Assembly (NCBI RefSeq): GCF_000813965.1 | Contig: NZ_JWLI01000001.1 | Span: forward strand, 496,001 to 560,000 | DNA length: 64,000 bases | Reading direction: 5' to 3' | Origin: Leisingera sp. ANG-M7 | GTDB lineage: Bacteria; Pseudomonadota; Alphaproteobacteria; Rhodobacterales; Rhodobacteraceae | Shown: positions 8,489-19,178 of the stretch, one piece after another | Position numbering within the stretch: position 1 is the stretch's first letter | Layout of the letters: each line of letters starts with the position of its first letter | Notes under the pieces: model-generated | Database searches by the model: none | Seen by the model: only the letters and a program-made list of their open reading frames with translations | Told to the model about the DNA's origin: nothing | Made by a program: the position numbers and the translations under genes

Positions 8489-10636
8489 TCAGGCTGCGGC
8501 TTCCTGTGCCTTCAGCTCCAGCCGGCGGGCATGCAGCACAGGTTCGGTATAGCCGGAGGGCTGCACCCGTCCCTTGAACACCAGATCACAGGCCGCCTTG
8601 AAAGCAATGCTGTCATAGCCCGGCGCCATCGCGCGGTAGGTATTGTCGCCGCGGTTCTGCTCATCCACCACCTTGGCCATCTTGCGCAGGGAGCCCATGA
8701 CTTCCTCCTCAGACACAACGCCATGGTGCAGCCAGTTGGCAATGTGTTGCGCCGAAATACGGCAGGTGGCGCGGTCTTCCATCAGGCCGACGTCGTTGAT
8801 GTCCGGCACCTTGGAGCAGCCGACGCCCTGATCCACCCAGCGCACCACGTAGCCGAGGATGCCCTGCGCGTTGTTGTCCACCTCGCGGGCAATCTGGCGC
8901 GGGGTCCATTTGCGGTAGGTCGCCAGAGGGATTTCCAGGATGCCGTCCACATGGGCGCGGCGGCCACCCTCTTTCAGCTTCTCCTGCACTGCCAGCACAT
9001 CCACCTTGTGGTAATGCAGCGCGTGCAGCGTTGCGGCGGTCGGGCTTGGCACCCAGGCGCAATTGGCGCCGGATTTTGGATGCTCGATCTTCTGCTCCAG
9101 CATTGCCGCCATCATGTCCGGCATTGCCCACATACCCTTGCCGATCTGCGCCTTGCCAGACAGGCCGCATTCCAGGCCGATGTCGACGTTCAGATTTTCA
9201 TAGGCGCCGATCCAGCCCTTGCGCTTGATGAAGTCCTTACGGCTGAACGGGCCTGCCTCCATGGAGGTATGGATCTCGTCGCCGGTGCGGTCGAGGAAAC
9301 CGGTGTTGATGAAGGCCACCCGGTGCTTGGCGGCGCGGATGCATTCCTTGAGGTTAACCGAGGTGCGGCGCTCCTCATCCATGATGCCGATTTTCACGGT
9401 GTGACGCGGCAGGCCCAGGATATCCTCGACCTTGGCGAAAATGCGGTCAGTGAACGCCACTTCCTCCGGCCCGTGCATCTTGGGCTTCACCACATACACT
9501 GAACCATGGGACGAGTTGCCCCCCTCCCGCTTCAGGTCATGTTTGGCAATCATCACGGTGATCAGCGCGTCCAGCAGGCCCTCGTAGGCCTCGTTGCCGT
9601 TCTGATCCAGCACCGCCGGGTTGGTCATCAGGTGGCCGACGTTGCGCACCCACAACAGGGCGCGGCCCTTCACCGACATGGCAGAGCCGTCCGGCGCGGT
9701 ATAACCGAAGTCCGGGTTCAGGCGGCGGGTGATGGTCTTGCCGCCCTTCTCCAGCTCTGCCTCCAGATCGCCCTTCATCAGGCCTAGCCAGTTGGAGTAT
9801 GCCTGCACCTTGTCCGCGGCATCGACGCAGGCGACCGAGTCCTCGCAGTCCATAATGGCCGACATTGCACTTTCCAGCCGCACGTCGGCCAGACCTGCCT
9901 GATCGCGGGCACCGATGGCGTGGGCGCGGTCAAAGACCAACTCCACATGCAGCCCGTTGTTGCGCAGCAGCACAGCTTCCGGTGCCTTGGGATTGCCGCG
10001 GTAGCCTGCAAACTTCTCCGGCTGTGCCAGCGGCAGGTCGTCAATGAGCAGCTGGCCCTCCTGAACATGGTAGCGGCGCACGTCGGCGTGGCTGGCGCCG
10101 CTGATCGGAAAGGCCTCGTCCAGGAACACCCGCGCCCGCGCCACAACCCGCGCGCCGCGGCCCTTGTCATAGCCGCCCTTGGGCGCCGGGGTTCCCATGG
10201 CATCGGTGCCGTAGAACCCGTCATACAAGCTCCCCCAGCGCGCATTGGCAGCATTCAGCGCGTAGCGGGCATTTGTGATCGGCACCACCAGCTGCGGCCC
10301 CGGAACCTTGGCAATCTCCGGATCCACGTTCCGGGTCTCGATCTCAAAATCGCCGCCCTCCGGCAGCAGGTAGCCAATGTCCGCCAGAAACGCCTTGTAG
10401 GCGTCATGGTCATGCGGCTTGTCGCGGTTGGCGATGTGCCAGGCGTCGATCTTGGCCTGGATCTCTTCCCGCTTGGCCAGCAGCGCCCGGTTTTCCGGTC
10501 CAAAGGTGTTCACAAGTTCCGCCAGGCCTTTCCAGAAAGCTTCCGCCTCGATCCCGCTGCCTGGCAGCGCCTGTTTTTCGATAAACTCCACCAGCTCAGG
10601 CGCCACCTGAATTCCCTGTTTCTCGACCTGGCTCAT
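8489..10636 (-). CDS. glcB: Malate synthase G
   Basis: 715 aa, the size of the large G isoform. It condenses glyoxylate with acetyl-CoA to malate, the second step of the glyoxylate bypass and of glycolate use, in the cytoplasm. Typical segments are the [12 protein letters not shown] acidic loop near residue 252, [13 protein letters not shown] near 402, and the [17 protein letters not shown] and [17 protein letters not shown] regions in the C-terminal half of the TIM barrel. The start at 10636 has AAGGAG six bases upstream; a further upstream in-frame start lacks one. Divergent from pepN, with about 220 bases between starts. Confidence 0.96.
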   Translation of the reverse strand: MSQVEKQGIQVAPELVEFIEKQALPGSGIEAEAFWKGLAELVNTFGPENRALLAKREEIQAKIDAWHIANRDKPHDHDAYKAFLADIGYLLPEGGDFEIETRNVDPEIAKVPGPQLVVPITNARYALNAANARWGSLYDGFYGTDAMGTPAPKGGYDKGRGARVVARARVFLDEAFPISGASHADVRRYHVQEGQLLIDDLPLAQPEKFAGYRGNPKAPEAVLLRNNGLHVELVFDRAHAIGARDQAGLADVRLESAMSAIMDCEDSVACVDAADKVQAYSNWLGLMKGDLEAELEKGGKTITRRLNPDFGYTAPDGSAMSVKGRALLWVRNVGHLMTNPAVLDQNGNEAYEGLLDALITVMIAKHDLKREGGNSSHGSVYVVKPKMHGPEEVAFTDRIFAKVEDILGLPRHTVKIGIMDEERRTSVNLKECIRAAKHRVAFINTGFLDRTGDEIHTSMEAGPFSRKDFIKRKGWIGAYENLNVDIGLECGLSGKAQIGKGMWAMPDMMAAMLEQKIEHPKSGANCAWVPSPTAATLHALHYHKVDVLAVQEKLKEGGRRAHVDGILEIPLATYRKWTPRQIAREVDNNAQGILGYVVRWVDQGVGCSKVPDINDVGLMEDRATCRISAQHIANWLHHGVVSEEEVMGSLRKMAKVVDEQNRGDNTYRAMAPGYDSIAFKAACDLVFKGRVQPSGYTEPVLHARRLELKAQEAAA

Positions 10637-10858
10637 GACTTGCTCCTTCTGGCGGTACACCACTGTATGCTGACACCTAACTAGGGCAGAAGTTTCCACT
10701 CAGCAACAAAACACCCCATCGGTGAAACCGAACTCAATTTCTTGATTTTCAAGAAAGTGCTGCGGATTTTCCGGAAGCCGAATTTCAACCGCCAATCCGC
10801 TTGCAGTCCCGCCCCTATCCTCTACACCTGAAAAGAAGCAGTGCAGAGGAGAACGAGA

Positions 10859-13411
10859 ATGGCCAAAGACACGCCCCAGACCTTCTACCTGAAAGATTAC
10901 ACGCCCTTTGGGTTTGACGTAGAAGGCGTTCACCTGACCTTCCGCCTGGCGCCGGAAACAACCCGCGTCATCAGCAAGATCCGCTTTGCCCCGAAACCGG
11001 ATGCGGCGGACAGGACCTTCTTTCTGCACGGCGAAGAACTGAAACTGATCTCCGCTAAGATTGACGGTCAGGCGGTCACGCCGGAACTGGTCGATGGCGG
11101 TCTCAAATGCGACGTGCCCAGCGCCCCCTTCACCTGGGAAGCCGAGGTGGAAATCAACCCGGCCAGCAACACCGCGCTGGAAGGGCTTTACATGTCAAAC
11201 CGCATGTATTGCACCCAGTGCGAGGCCGAGGGTTTCCGCAAGATCACCTATTACCCCGACCGCCCAGACGTGATGTCCACCTTCACCGTGCGGATCGAGG
11301 GCGACGAGCCGGTGATGCTGTCCAACGGCAACCCGATGGGCGCGGGCGAAGGCTGGGCCGAATGGCACGATCCCTGGCCGAAACCGGCCTATCTGTTTGC
11401 GCTGGTGGCGGGCGATCTGGTGAACCATCCCGGCAGTTTCACCACCAAGTCCGGTAAGAAGGTTGAGTTGAACATCTGGGTCCGTCCCGGTGATGAGGGC
11501 AAATGCGCCTTCGGCATGGAAGCGCTGAAGAAGTCGATGAAATGGGACGAGGACGTCTACGGCCTGGAATACGACCTGGAGCTGTTCAACATCGTCGCCG
11601 TGGACGACTTCAACATGGGTGCGATGGAGAACAAGGGCTTGAACATTTTCAATTCCTCCTGCGTTCTGGCGTCGCCTGAGACCTCCACAGATGCCAATTT
11701 CGAACGTATTGAGGCAATTATTGCCCATGAATACTTCCACAACTGGACCGGCAACCGCATCACCTGCCGCGACTGGTTCCAGCTCTGCCTCAAGGAAGGC
11801 CTGACCGTTTTCCGCGACGCGCAGTTCACCGCCGACATGCGCTCTGAGCCGGTGAAGCGCATCGACGACGTGATTACGCTTCGCGCCCGTCAGTTCCCGG
11901 AGGACAACGGTCCCCTCGCCCATCCGCCGCGCCCCGAGCAATTCCAGGAGATCAACAACTTCTACACCGCCACCGTGTATGAAAAAGGTGCCGAGGTGAT
12001 TGGCATGCTCAAGCGGCTGGTTGGGGATGACAATTACTACAAGGCCCTGAAGCTCTACTTCGAGCGCCACGACGGCCAGGCCTGCACCATCGAGGACTGG
12101 CTGAAGGTGTTCGAGGATGCCACCGGCCGCGACCTCAGCCAGTTCAAGCTGTGGTACAGCCAGGCCGGCACCCCGCGGGTGAAAGTCTCCGAGGACTATG
12201 CAGACGGCACCTATACCCTGACGTTTGAGCAATCGACGCCCCCGACCCCTGGCCAGCCGGAGAAGGATCCGCGGGTGATCCCGGTCGCGGTGGGCCTGCT
12301 GTCGCCCAATGGCGATGAGGTGCGCGCAACGCAGGTGCTGGAGCTGACCGAGGCGAAGCAGAGTTTCACCTTCGACGGTCTCGCCACCAAGCCGGTTCCT
12401 TCCATCCTGCGCGAATTCTCCGCCCCGGTCGTCCTGGAGCGTGAAACTACCAATGCCGAGCGTGCTTTTTTGCTGGCCCATGACACCGACCCGTTCAATC
12501 GCTGGGAGGCCGGCAATGCGCTGGCCAAGGAAACCCGCGTTGCCATGGTGCTGGACGGCGCCGCTCCAGATGCGGCCTATCTGGATGCGCTGGAAAAACT
12601 GGTGCGCGATGATAATCAGGACCCGGCCTTCCGCGCGCTGGTGCTGTCGCCTCCCAGCCAGTCGGACATTGCGCAGACCCTGCATGAGCGCGGCTATACC
12701 CCTGATCCCCAGAAAATCTATGACGCGGCAGAGACCTTCGCCCAGACACTGGCACAGCAATTGGAAACCAGCCTGCCCCGCCTCTATGCGGCGACAACGG
12801 TCGATGGTCCCTACTCTCCCGACGCTGAAGCTGCTGGAAAACGCGCGCTCAACAGCCGCATCCTGTCGCTGCTGACCCGGCTGGACGGCGGCGAACAGGC
12901 TGCGCGCCAGTATGCCTCTGCCGATAACATGACCCAGCAATATGCCGCCCTTGGCGCGCTGATGAAGGCAGAGAACGGCGAAGCGCAAAGCCAGGCATTC
13001 TTTGATCAGTGGCAGGACGACCGGCTGGTAATGGACAAATGGTTTGCACTGCAGATCGCCTGCGCCGCGCCAGAGAAGACCGCCGCAGCCGCAGCCGCGC
13101 TCACAAAACACCCGCTGTTTGACATGAAAAACCCCAACCGTTTCCGTGCCGTGATGGGCGCGCTGGCGGGCAATCACGCAGGCTTTCACCATGCCAGCGG
13201 CGAGGGCTACCAGCTGTTGGCCGACAACCTGATTGCACTGGACAGTCTGAACCCGCAAACCACCGCCCGCATGTGTGCCGCCTTCCAAACCTGGAAGCGC
13301 TATGACGCGGGCCGCCAATCGCTGATCCGCGCCCAACTCAGCCGGATTGCCGGGACTGAGGGCCTCAGCCGCGACACCAATGAAATGGTGACCCGGATCC
13401 TGGATGCCTGA
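10859..13411 (+). CDS. pepN: Aminopeptidase N (M1 family)
   Basis: 850 aa zinc aminopeptidase that removes N-terminal residues from peptides in the cytoplasm. Seen: the GAMEN exopeptidase motif in MGAMENKGLN near residue 255, and the HEYFHNW zinc site with its distal Glu in LKEGLTVFRD near 295-320, followed by the ERAP1-like C-terminal helical domain. Length agrees with the E. coli enzyme (about 870 aa). The start was chosen at ATG 10859, preceded by GAGGAGAA; an ATG six codons upstream has poorer context. The end overlaps the next gene by 8 bases, so they are probably cotranscribed. Confidence 0.96.
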   Translation: MAKDTPQTFYLKDYTPFGFDVEGVHLTFRLAPETTRVISKIRFAPKPDAADRTFFLHGEELKLISAKIDGQAVTPELVDGGLKCDVPSAPFTWEAEVEINPASNTALEGLYMSNRMYCTQCEAEGFRKITYYPDRPDVMSTFTVRIEGDEPVMLSNGNPMGAGEGWAEWHDPWPKPAYLFALVAGDLVNHPGSFTTKSGKKVELNIWVRPGDEGKCAFGMEALKKSMKWDEDVYGLEYDLELFNIVAVDDFNMGAMENKGLNIFNSSCVLASPETSTDANFERIEAIIAHEYFHNWTGNRITCRDWFQLCLKEGLTVFRDAQFTADMRSEPVKRIDDVITLRARQFPEDNGPLAHPPRPEQFQEINNFYTATVYEKGAEVIGMLKRLVGDDNYYKALKLYFERHDGQACTIEDWLKVFEDATGRDLSQFKLWYSQAGTPRVKVSEDYADGTYTLTFEQSTPPTPGQPEKDPRVIPVAVGLLSPNGDEVRATQVLELTEAKQSFTFDGLATKPVPSILREFSAPVVLERETTNAERAFLLAHDTDPFNRWEAGNALAKETRVAMVLDGAAPDAAYLDALEKLVRDDNQDPAFRALVLSPPSQSDIAQTLHERGYTPDPQKIYDAAETFAQTLAQQLETSLPRLYAATTVDGPYSPDAEAAGKRALNSRILSLLTRLDGGEQAARQYASADNMTQQYAALGALMKAENGEAQSQAFFDQWQDDRLVMDKWFALQIACAAPEKTAAAAAALTKHPLFDMKNPNRFRAVMGALAGNHAGFHHASGEGYQLLADNLIALDSLNPQTTARMCAAFQTWKRYDAGRQSLIRAQLSRIAGTEGLSRDTNEMVTRILDA

Positions 13412-13862
13412 AACGCCTGAAACATGCCCCCCGGCGGAGGACTACAGTTTCTCCCGCCGGGGCCGCTCCCCCGCTGCCATTCTGGCAACTGGCGGCTGGC
13501 TGGCCGCGCTAATGGTCCTGTGGCTGGTGCTGGATGCCGCGCTTTGGCTCGTAATCCTGCTTGCCCTGCCGGTCCTGCCCGCGATCGCCGATCTGGTCCG
13601 AAACCCGGTGTCCGGGCTGAAGGTGTTCCCGAACAGGGTCGAATGGTTCACCGGAAAACTGGCAGGACATGCAGAACTGGATGAAATCGACCGTGTGCGG
13701 TTCGATACCCGCTGGGACTTCTCCGTCCGCGCAACCCTGATCCTTCGCAGCGGCAAGCGCATCCGCTTGCCCCAGGAAGCCACGCCGCCCCACGCTGAAG
13801 CTGACGCCGTGTTTCAGGCCCGCGGCCTGCGCACTGAACGCCACCACTTCACCGCGTTTTGA
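13404..13862 (+). CDS. Hypothetical membrane protein
   Basis: 152 aa, not recognised. After an N-terminal cytoplasmic stretch there are one or two hydrophobic helices (about residues 25-65: ILATGGWLAALMVLW and a following LAL segment). The C-terminal half is soluble with a VRATLILRSGKRIRLP strand pattern, resembling small PH-like or YcxB-type membrane proteins. It starts inside the last codons of pepN (8-base overlap) and is likely coupled to it. No function is assigned. Confidence 0.75.
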   Translation: MPETPETCPPAEDYSFSRRGRSPAAILATGGWLAALMVLWLVLDAALWLVILLALPVLPAIADLVRNPVSGLKVFPNRVEWFTGKLAGHAELDEIDRVRFDTRWDFSVRATLILRSGKRIRLPQEATPPHAEADAVFQARGLRTERHHFTAF

Positions 13863-13918
13863 CCCCGTCCGTCAAAAGCACGCCAATTCCACTTTGGATT
13901 TTAGACAGCAATACGCGA

Positions 13919-13939
13919 TTAACCGCCTAGGCGCGTTAA
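13919..13939. promoter_or_regulatory. Imperfect TTAA-ended palindrome
   Basis: A 21-bp nearly symmetric element with TTAA at both ends around the self-complementary core CGCCTAGGCG, about 85 bases before the start of the hypothetical gene at 14023. It is a possible operator; the spacing (13 bases between TTAA) does not fit CtrA. Confidence 0.35.
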
Positions 13940-14022
13940 CTTCCTCAGTGCCGCCATCTTTGCGCCCCATTGCCTGACGAAACTGGCAGCAACGATAAGC
14001 TGCCACTCATCAGGAAGCACAA

Positions 14023-15294
14023 ATGCTCACACAGTCTCGACAGGCACTGGATCTCTTCTCCCGGATTTCAGGCCTGGTTTCCAGCCGGTCCAGGCCTGCT
14101 GCACGCCAGGCGCCAGCCCCAGCGGAACAGCCATTGGCCCAGCGCCCGGAGGATTGCCTGTCCATCACGGTCCTGAGCGCGCAGGACGCCCCCGAAGGCA
14201 CCGAGGCCCAGGACCGCGGCCAGTTTTTGGCCCGGCAGGAACGCTGGGACGACCTGTCCCGGCAGATCCGCACGGCCGACGAAACCCGCGCTGCCACCCG
14301 CTGCGGGATGCCGCTGGCCGATCTCATTGCTTTTGGCGCCCGCGCCGATGTGGTGACCGCCACGGAACACGCGCTGGCCGAAAATCACGACGCCCGCAGC
14401 CGCGCCCTGATCCGCGGCCTGATGGCCTTTGAGGCGCTGCGCGCGGAGAACCGGCACGATCCCTATCTGACCGCCCTGGTGGCGCTTGCCCACATTGATA
14501 TCGGCTGGGCCTGGCGCGGAACCGGCGGGCAGGATACGCCGGCCTCGAACCAGCGCCGCTGCGCCGCCCATTTCGACCGTGCCGCCACGCTGCTGGAGCC
14601 GATTGCAGGGGACAGCCGGAACAGCCCGTTTCTGCTGGCCGCGCAATGCGCGCTCTTTGCCGGCCGCAGCACCGGCACCCTGCAGGTGGCGGACACCTAC
14701 AGCGCGCTGATTGACCTGGCGCCTGCCAATCACCGCCACATGCGGGCGCTTGGCACCCATATGCTGCCGCGCAGCGCCGGTTCCTACGCCGCGCTGGAGC
14801 TGGAGGCGCGCCGCACCGCTGCCCGCACCGAAGCCACATGGGGCGCAGGCGGCTACACTTGGGTATACTTTGACGCCATCACCCTCGACAGCCAGGCCTG
14901 CGCCCGTGTCGACACCCGCTTCTTCCTGGACGGGCTGCGCGACATCGTCCAGGCCGACGCGTCGCAGGAAATGATCAACCTGCTGGCCGCCTATTGCACC
15001 GTTGCCCTGCCCAAGGACATGGGACAGGACCTGCAAGCCGACGTGCCGCGGCTCAGGATTGCAGGGGCTGCCGACTGGCTGATCCGCGATCACCTGACAG
15101 AGCTTCACCCGCTGATCTGGGCACACGCGGAGGAAGGCTTCGACAACAGCGCGCTGATCCGCTCCGTCAGCCGCTTTGCCGCCCGCGGGCATGCCGGCGC
15201 ACTGCAAGCCCTCGCCGTCCAGTTCCGCGAGGAGATCGAAAGCGGCCAGAAGATCTCCTTCACCGAAAAGGGACTGCACCTCAGCCCCGCCTGA
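14023..15294 (+). CDS. Hypothetical protein (423 aa)
   Basis: 423 aa, no recognised domain. It is soluble, alanine-rich and helical, with no signal peptide or membrane segment. A middle region (about 140-250) has a repeat-like helical pattern that could be TPR-related, but no clear TPR consensus is visible. The reading direction rests on AGGAAG six bases before the ATG and the intrinsic terminator after the stop. A long open frame on the opposite strand is treated as its shadow. Probably conserved in Rhodobacteraceae, but this was not checked. Confidence 0.7.
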   Translation: MLTQSRQALDLFSRISGLVSSRSRPAARQAPAPAEQPLAQRPEDCLSITVLSAQDAPEGTEAQDRGQFLARQERWDDLSRQIRTADETRAATRCGMPLADLIAFGARADVVTATEHALAENHDARSRALIRGLMAFEALRAENRHDPYLTALVALAHIDIGWAWRGTGGQDTPASNQRRCAAHFDRAATLLEPIAGDSRNSPFLLAAQCALFAGRSTGTLQVADTYSALIDLAPANHRHMRALGTHMLPRSAGSYAALELEARRTAARTEATWGAGGYTWVYFDAITLDSQACARVDTRFFLDGLRDIVQADASQEMINLLAAYCTVALPKDMGQDLQADVPRLRIAGAADWLIRDHLTELHPLIWAHAEEGFDNSALIRSVSRFAARGHAGALQALAVQFREEIESGQKISFTEKGLHLSPA

Positions 15295-15335
15295 CAATCC
15301 CCATTGAATTGGGAAACGCGCCTAATTGAAAAAGA

Positions 15336-15357
15336 AAACGGGGCCACGGCCCCGTTT
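15336..15357 (+). terminator. Intrinsic terminator hairpin
   Basis: A perfect 10-bp stem AAACGGGGCC / GGCCCCGTTT lies between the convergent 14023 gene and tex. It can serve both strands: the A-run on its left gives a T-rich tail when read from tex. Confidence 0.75.
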
Positions 15358-15359
15358 CC

Positions 15360-17726
15360 TCATTTCTTCTTGAAGGCATCCATCAAGGCTGCACCCAGTG
15401 CGCCAGTACTTTGGCCTGGGCCCTGACCGGACGCCTGCCCGCCCTTGGGCCCGGCAGACATCCTGCCTTTGCGGCCCTGGGTTCCGCCCGGCTTACCGCC
15501 CCGTCGCGGCACTGCCCCCTTGGAGGCCCCGCGCGCATTGCGCTCTGCCTTGGCAGAAGCGCCGCCGTCCTTCTTCATGGTCAGCCCGATCCGCTTGCGC
15601 GGCACATCCACCTCGGTGACGGTGACCTTGACCACCTGACCGGTCTTCACCACCTCATGCGGGTCCTTCACAAACCGGTCGGCCAGCTGGCTGACATGCA
15701 CCAGCCCGTCTTGATGCACCCCGATATCCACAAAGGCGCCAAAGGCCGCCACATTGGTCACGGTGCCCTCCAGCACCATCCCGGGCTTCAGATCTGTGAT
15801 CTCCTCCACGCCGTCCTTGAACGATGCCGTGACAAAGGACGGGCGCGGGTCGCGGCCCGGCTTTTCCAATTCCTGGAAAATGTCGCGCACGGTGGGCAGC
15901 CCTACCTCGCCGCCGACAAACTCCTCCGCCCGCAGGGGCTTCAGTGCCGCGCCGTCGCCCATGATCTGGCGGATGTCGCGGCCGCAGGCAGCGACGATCT
16001 TGCGGGCCACATCATAGCTTTCGGGGTGGACCGAGGATGCATCCAGCGGCTCCTTGCCATCGCGGATGCGCAGGAAGCCCGCACATTGCTCAAACGCCTT
16101 GGGGCCAAGCCGCGCCACCTTCAGTAATTCCTTGCGCGAAGTAAACGCGCCGTTGATGTCCCGGTGCGCCACAATCGCCTCTGCCAGACCTGGGCCAAGT
16201 CCCGAAACATGGGACAAGAGCGGCGCAGACGCCATATTAAGGTCGACGCCGACCGCGTTCACCACGTCCTCGATCACCGCCTCCAGCGACTTCGACAGTT
16301 TATGCTGGTCCACATCATGCTGGTACTGGCCGACGCCAATGCTCTTGGGCTCGATCTTCACCAACTCCGCCAGCGGATCCTGCAGGCGCCGGGCAATCGA
16401 CACTGCGCCGCGCAAGGATACGTCCAGATCCGGGAACTCCCGCGCCGCCAGTTCGGAGGCGGAATAGACCGAGGCGCCGGCCTCGCTCACCACCACTTTG
16501 GTCGGTACTTTGATCTTGGCAGGCAAGTGTTTCAGCACCTCCGCCACCATCCGCTCGGTCTCGCGGCTGGCGGTGCCGTTGCCGATGGCGATCAGCTCCA
16601 CTCCGTGTTCGGCGATCAGCTTCACAATCGACACCTGCGCCCCGCGCAGATCGTTCTTCGGCTGGAACGGGTACAAGGTCTCTGTGGCCACCAGTTTCCC
16701 GGTTGCATCAACCACTGCCGCTTTGACGCCGGTGCGGATGCCCGGATCCAGCCCGAGGGTCGGCCGCGCACCGGCCGGAGCTGCAAACAGCAGGTCCTTG
16801 AGGTTGCGGGCAAAAACCTGAATGGCGTCCTCCTGCGCGCGGCCGCGCAGATCACCCATCAGTTCCAGCATCATCGACAGTGACAGCTTCACCCGCCATG
16901 TCCAGCCCGCCACCTTGCGCAGCCACTTGTCGCCCGGCCCATTGCCGCCCGCGCCCAGTTCTGCCGCAACCATTCCTTCCGCCCGGGCCACGCCCTCTTC
17001 CGGCTCTGGCCCGACGTCCAGCGTCAGCACGCCTTCGTTGGAGCCGCGCAGCATCGCCAGCGCCCGGTGCGAGGGCACATCCGCCCAGCGCTCCGAATGG
17101 GCGAAGTAGTCAGAGAACTTGGTGCCCTCCTGCTCCTTGCCCTCAATCACCTTGGCGGTCAGCACGGCCTCCCGCTGCAGGAACTCCCGCAGCCGCCCCA
17201 GCAGGGAGGCGTTTTCCGTCAGCCGCTCGGTCAGGATATCCCGCGCGCCGTTCAGCGCGTCCTTCACCGTGGTCACAGCCTCGGTCACATAGCCTTCGGC
17301 CAGCCTCTCCGGGTCGGCGCTGCGGTCGCCCAGGATGGCATCTGCCAGCGGCTCCAACCCGTTTTCCTTTGCAATCATCGCCTTGGTGCGCCGCTTCGGC
17401 TTGTAGGGCAGATAGATATCCTCCAGCTGCGCCTTGGTTTCCGCCTTGGCAATCGAGGCCGCCAGATCGTCGGTCAGCTTTTCCTGCCCCTTGATCGACT
17501 CAATGATGGCGGCGCGGCGCGCTTCCAGTTCCCGTAAATACGCCAGCCGCTCCGCCAGGGTGCGCAACTGGGTATCGTCCAGCCCGCCGGTCGCCTCCTT
17601 CCGGTAGCGCGCAACAAAGGGTACCGTGGCACCTTCGTCCAGCAGCGCCACCGCAGCGCTCACCTGCTTGGCGGCGGCACCGATTTCCGTGGCAATGGTC
17701 TGGCTGATGCGGGCGGATGTGTCCAA
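15360..17726 (-). CDS. tex: Tex-like S1 RNA-binding transcription accessory protein
   Basis: 788 aa. The domain order is that of Tex: N-terminal helical HtH/YqgF-bearing core ([17 protein letters not shown] near 325), tandem helix-hairpin-helix segments near 500-560 ([15 protein letters not shown]) and an S1 domain near 640-710 ([21 protein letters not shown]). It ends in a basic Gly/Lys-rich tail of about 60 residues that may add RNA affinity. Tex binds nucleic acid and affects transcription and ribosomal stalling outcomes; its exact role varies. It stands alone, convergent with the upstream hypothetical gene. Confidence 0.95.
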   Translation of the reverse strand: MDTSARISQTIATEIGAAAKQVSAAVALLDEGATVPFVARYRKEATGGLDDTQLRTLAERLAYLRELEARRAAIIESIKGQEKLTDDLAASIAKAETKAQLEDIYLPYKPKRRTKAMIAKENGLEPLADAILGDRSADPERLAEGYVTEAVTTVKDALNGARDILTERLTENASLLGRLREFLQREAVLTAKVIEGKEQEGTKFSDYFAHSERWADVPSHRALAMLRGSNEGVLTLDVGPEPEEGVARAEGMVAAELGAGGNGPGDKWLRKVAGWTWRVKLSLSMMLELMGDLRGRAQEDAIQVFARNLKDLLFAAPAGARPTLGLDPGIRTGVKAAVVDATGKLVATETLYPFQPKNDLRGAQVSIVKLIAEHGVELIAIGNGTASRETERMVAEVLKHLPAKIKVPTKVVVSEAGASVYSASELAAREFPDLDVSLRGAVSIARRLQDPLAELVKIEPKSIGVGQYQHDVDQHKLSKSLEAVIEDVVNAVGVDLNMASAPLLSHVSGLGPGLAEAIVAHRDINGAFTSRKELLKVARLGPKAFEQCAGFLRIRDGKEPLDASSVHPESYDVARKIVAACGRDIRQIMGDGAALKPLRAEEFVGGEVGLPTVRDIFQELEKPGRDPRPSFVTASFKDGVEEITDLKPGMVLEGTVTNVAAFGAFVDIGVHQDGLVHVSQLADRFVKDPHEVVKTGQVVKVTVTEVDVPRKRIGLTMKKDGGASAKAERNARGASKGAVPRRGGKPGGTQGRKGRMSAGPKGGQASGQGPGQSTGALGAALMDAFKKK

Positions 17727-17826
17727 GGCGGCCTCCTCAAAATTCTGCTCGGGCTGCCAGTTCTATCTGCCTGCCCGCGCCGCGCCAAGGGCTCAATGCG
17801 TGTCTGGCGGCACCCCGCCAGCAGCA

Positions 17827-18159
17827 TCAAGGCGTGTCCGGCAGATCCGGTGTATGGGCCTCCCCCCAAGCACGGATCGCACTCATGACCGGGGCCAGCG
17901 CCTCGCCTCTTTTGGTCAGGCGGTACTCCCATCGCGGCGGGTTCTGCGAATAGGCCTGGCGCTCAAGCACACCGTTTTCCTCCAGCCTCCGCAGCCGGCC
18001 TGACAAGGTGTTCGGTGAAATCTTCAAAATGTCCTGCAAATCCTGGAACCGGCGCGGACCTTCTAAAAAGAACTCGCGCAGTATCAACAGGACCCATTGG
18101 TCCCCCATAACATTCGACGCCCGCAGAACCGGGCAATTTTCACGTGGCTGCTGGTTCAT
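17827..18159 (-). CDS. HxlR family transcriptional regulator
   Basis: 110 aa winged helix protein of the HxlR (DUF24) type: a conserved N-terminal Cys (NCPVLRAS), then MGDQWVLLILREFFLEGPRRFQDLQ and the recognition region LSGRLRRLEENGVL. Family members often sense electrophiles or redox state through the N-terminal Cys. The start is taken as ATG at 18159; a TTG two codons upstream is less likely. Divergent from a membrane protein gene with about 105 bases between, which contain a palindrome likely bound by this regulator. Confidence 0.9.
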   Translation of the reverse strand: MNQQPRENCPVLRASNVMGDQWVLLILREFFLEGPRRFQDLQDILKISPNTLSGRLRRLEENGVLERQAYSQNPPRWEYRLTKRGEALAPVMSAIRAWGEAHTPDLPDTP

Positions 18160-18193
18160 GGGCAAAATTTAAGCACTCAGCTTGCAAATGTGA

Positions 18194-18222
18194 AGTCACT
18201 ACTTATTTGATAGTCACTATCA
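18194..18222. promoter_or_regulatory. HxlR-type operator candidate
   Basis: TGATAG-TCA-CTATCA (18208-18222) is a perfect inverted repeat with a 3-base centre, and AGTCACTA occurs twice (18194-18201, 18212-18219). The element is in the gap between the divergent HxlR and membrane protein genes. Confidence 0.55.
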
Positions 18223-18264
18223 CGCAAGGACCAACAGATTTCCAGCCCAGTAGGAGTCACAGAA

Positions 18265-18999
18265 ATGTTCGAATCTCTCGCCACCGTTTATGTTCAGGCC
18301 TTCGCCGTCATCCTGCCTGCCTTTGCAATCGGCCTTGTCAGCATCGGCGCCCTAAGATCCGGCCTGCCGCTGAGGCAAGCCGCAACCGGAGTAACTGTCA
18401 CCGCTGCCGTTCTTGGCTTGTGGTTCCCGCTGGTCACAGGTTTGGCCCAAGCCGGCATTCTCATGCCGCCACTCGAGATCACTGATCCGCCCTACGCGCT
18501 GATGCCGCTCATCGGCGGGGCTTTCCTGCTCTGGGCCATGGGCCGGCTGACGGCAACGGGACGGGCCATTCTGCACGGGCTCAGCCACGCGCATCTGATC
18601 AGCATTCAAAGCCTTCGTCTGATGGGCGGCGTGTTTCTGATCGGCTGGCTGATGGGCGACCTGCCCTGGCAGTTTGCACTGCCCGCAGGCATCGGCGACG
18701 TTCTGGCAGGCATTGCGGCAATTCAGGCCATGCGCGCGCTGAACCGCGGCGACGCCAATGCCGAGGCCCTGGTCCGCCGCGCCAGCTACATCGGCTTGCT
18801 GGATTTCGCAGTGGCGGTCAGCCTTGGCATCGCAACCTCGGCAGGAGCCCTGCAGCTGATGGCCTTTGATAACCCCAACATCATCAACGCCTATCCTCTG
18901 GCCCTGTTCCCGGAATACTTCGTACCGGTGTTCATTGCCTTCCAGTTGTTCTCCCTGGGCGCTCTGCGCCGCAGCAGCCGGCTGCTGGCCACTGCCTGA
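18265..18999 (+). CDS. Hypothetical multi-pass membrane protein
   Basis: 244 aa, hydrophobic throughout, with about six to seven predicted membrane helices (for example residues 8-28, 42-62, 75-92, 110-135, 165-190 and 200-235). No family motif is recognised. AGGAG with good spacing precedes the ATG. It is divergent from the HxlR regulator and probably its main target. The function is unknown; a transport or membrane stress role would be guesswork. Confidence 0.78.
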   Translation: MFESLATVYVQAFAVILPAFAIGLVSIGALRSGLPLRQAATGVTVTAAVLGLWFPLVTGLAQAGILMPPLEITDPPYALMPLIGGAFLLWAMGRLTATGRAILHGLSHAHLISIQSLRLMGGVFLIGWLMGDLPWQFALPAGIGDVLAGIAAIQAMRALNRGDANAEALVRRASYIGLLDFAVAVSLGIATSAGALQLMAFDNPNIINAYPLALFPEYFVPVFIAFQLFSLGALRRSSRLLATA

Positions 19000-19178
19000 C
19001 TGCACGCCGCGGCGGCTCTTCGGAGCCGCCGCTGTCCGGTGCCCGCTCCGCCATCTGGATGCAACTTTCCATATTCCGCCCCTTAGCCGCAGTTTCCCAT
19101 CCCTGCGGCTCTTGCCCCCCTTGCCGCACTGGCCTAGAACGCTTGCCAACATTGGACATTCGGATACGGCGGAAAACC

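Noticed and set aside
11195-13336. 713-aa open frame antisense to pepN
   Set aside because: Shadow frame in high-G+C DNA; pepN on the other strand has full-length M1 family motifs.
14068-15297. 409-aa open frame antisense to the 423-aa hypothetical gene
   Set aside because: The plus-strand frame has a proper ribosome binding site and a terminator directly after it; the minus frame would start inside that terminator's flank without one.
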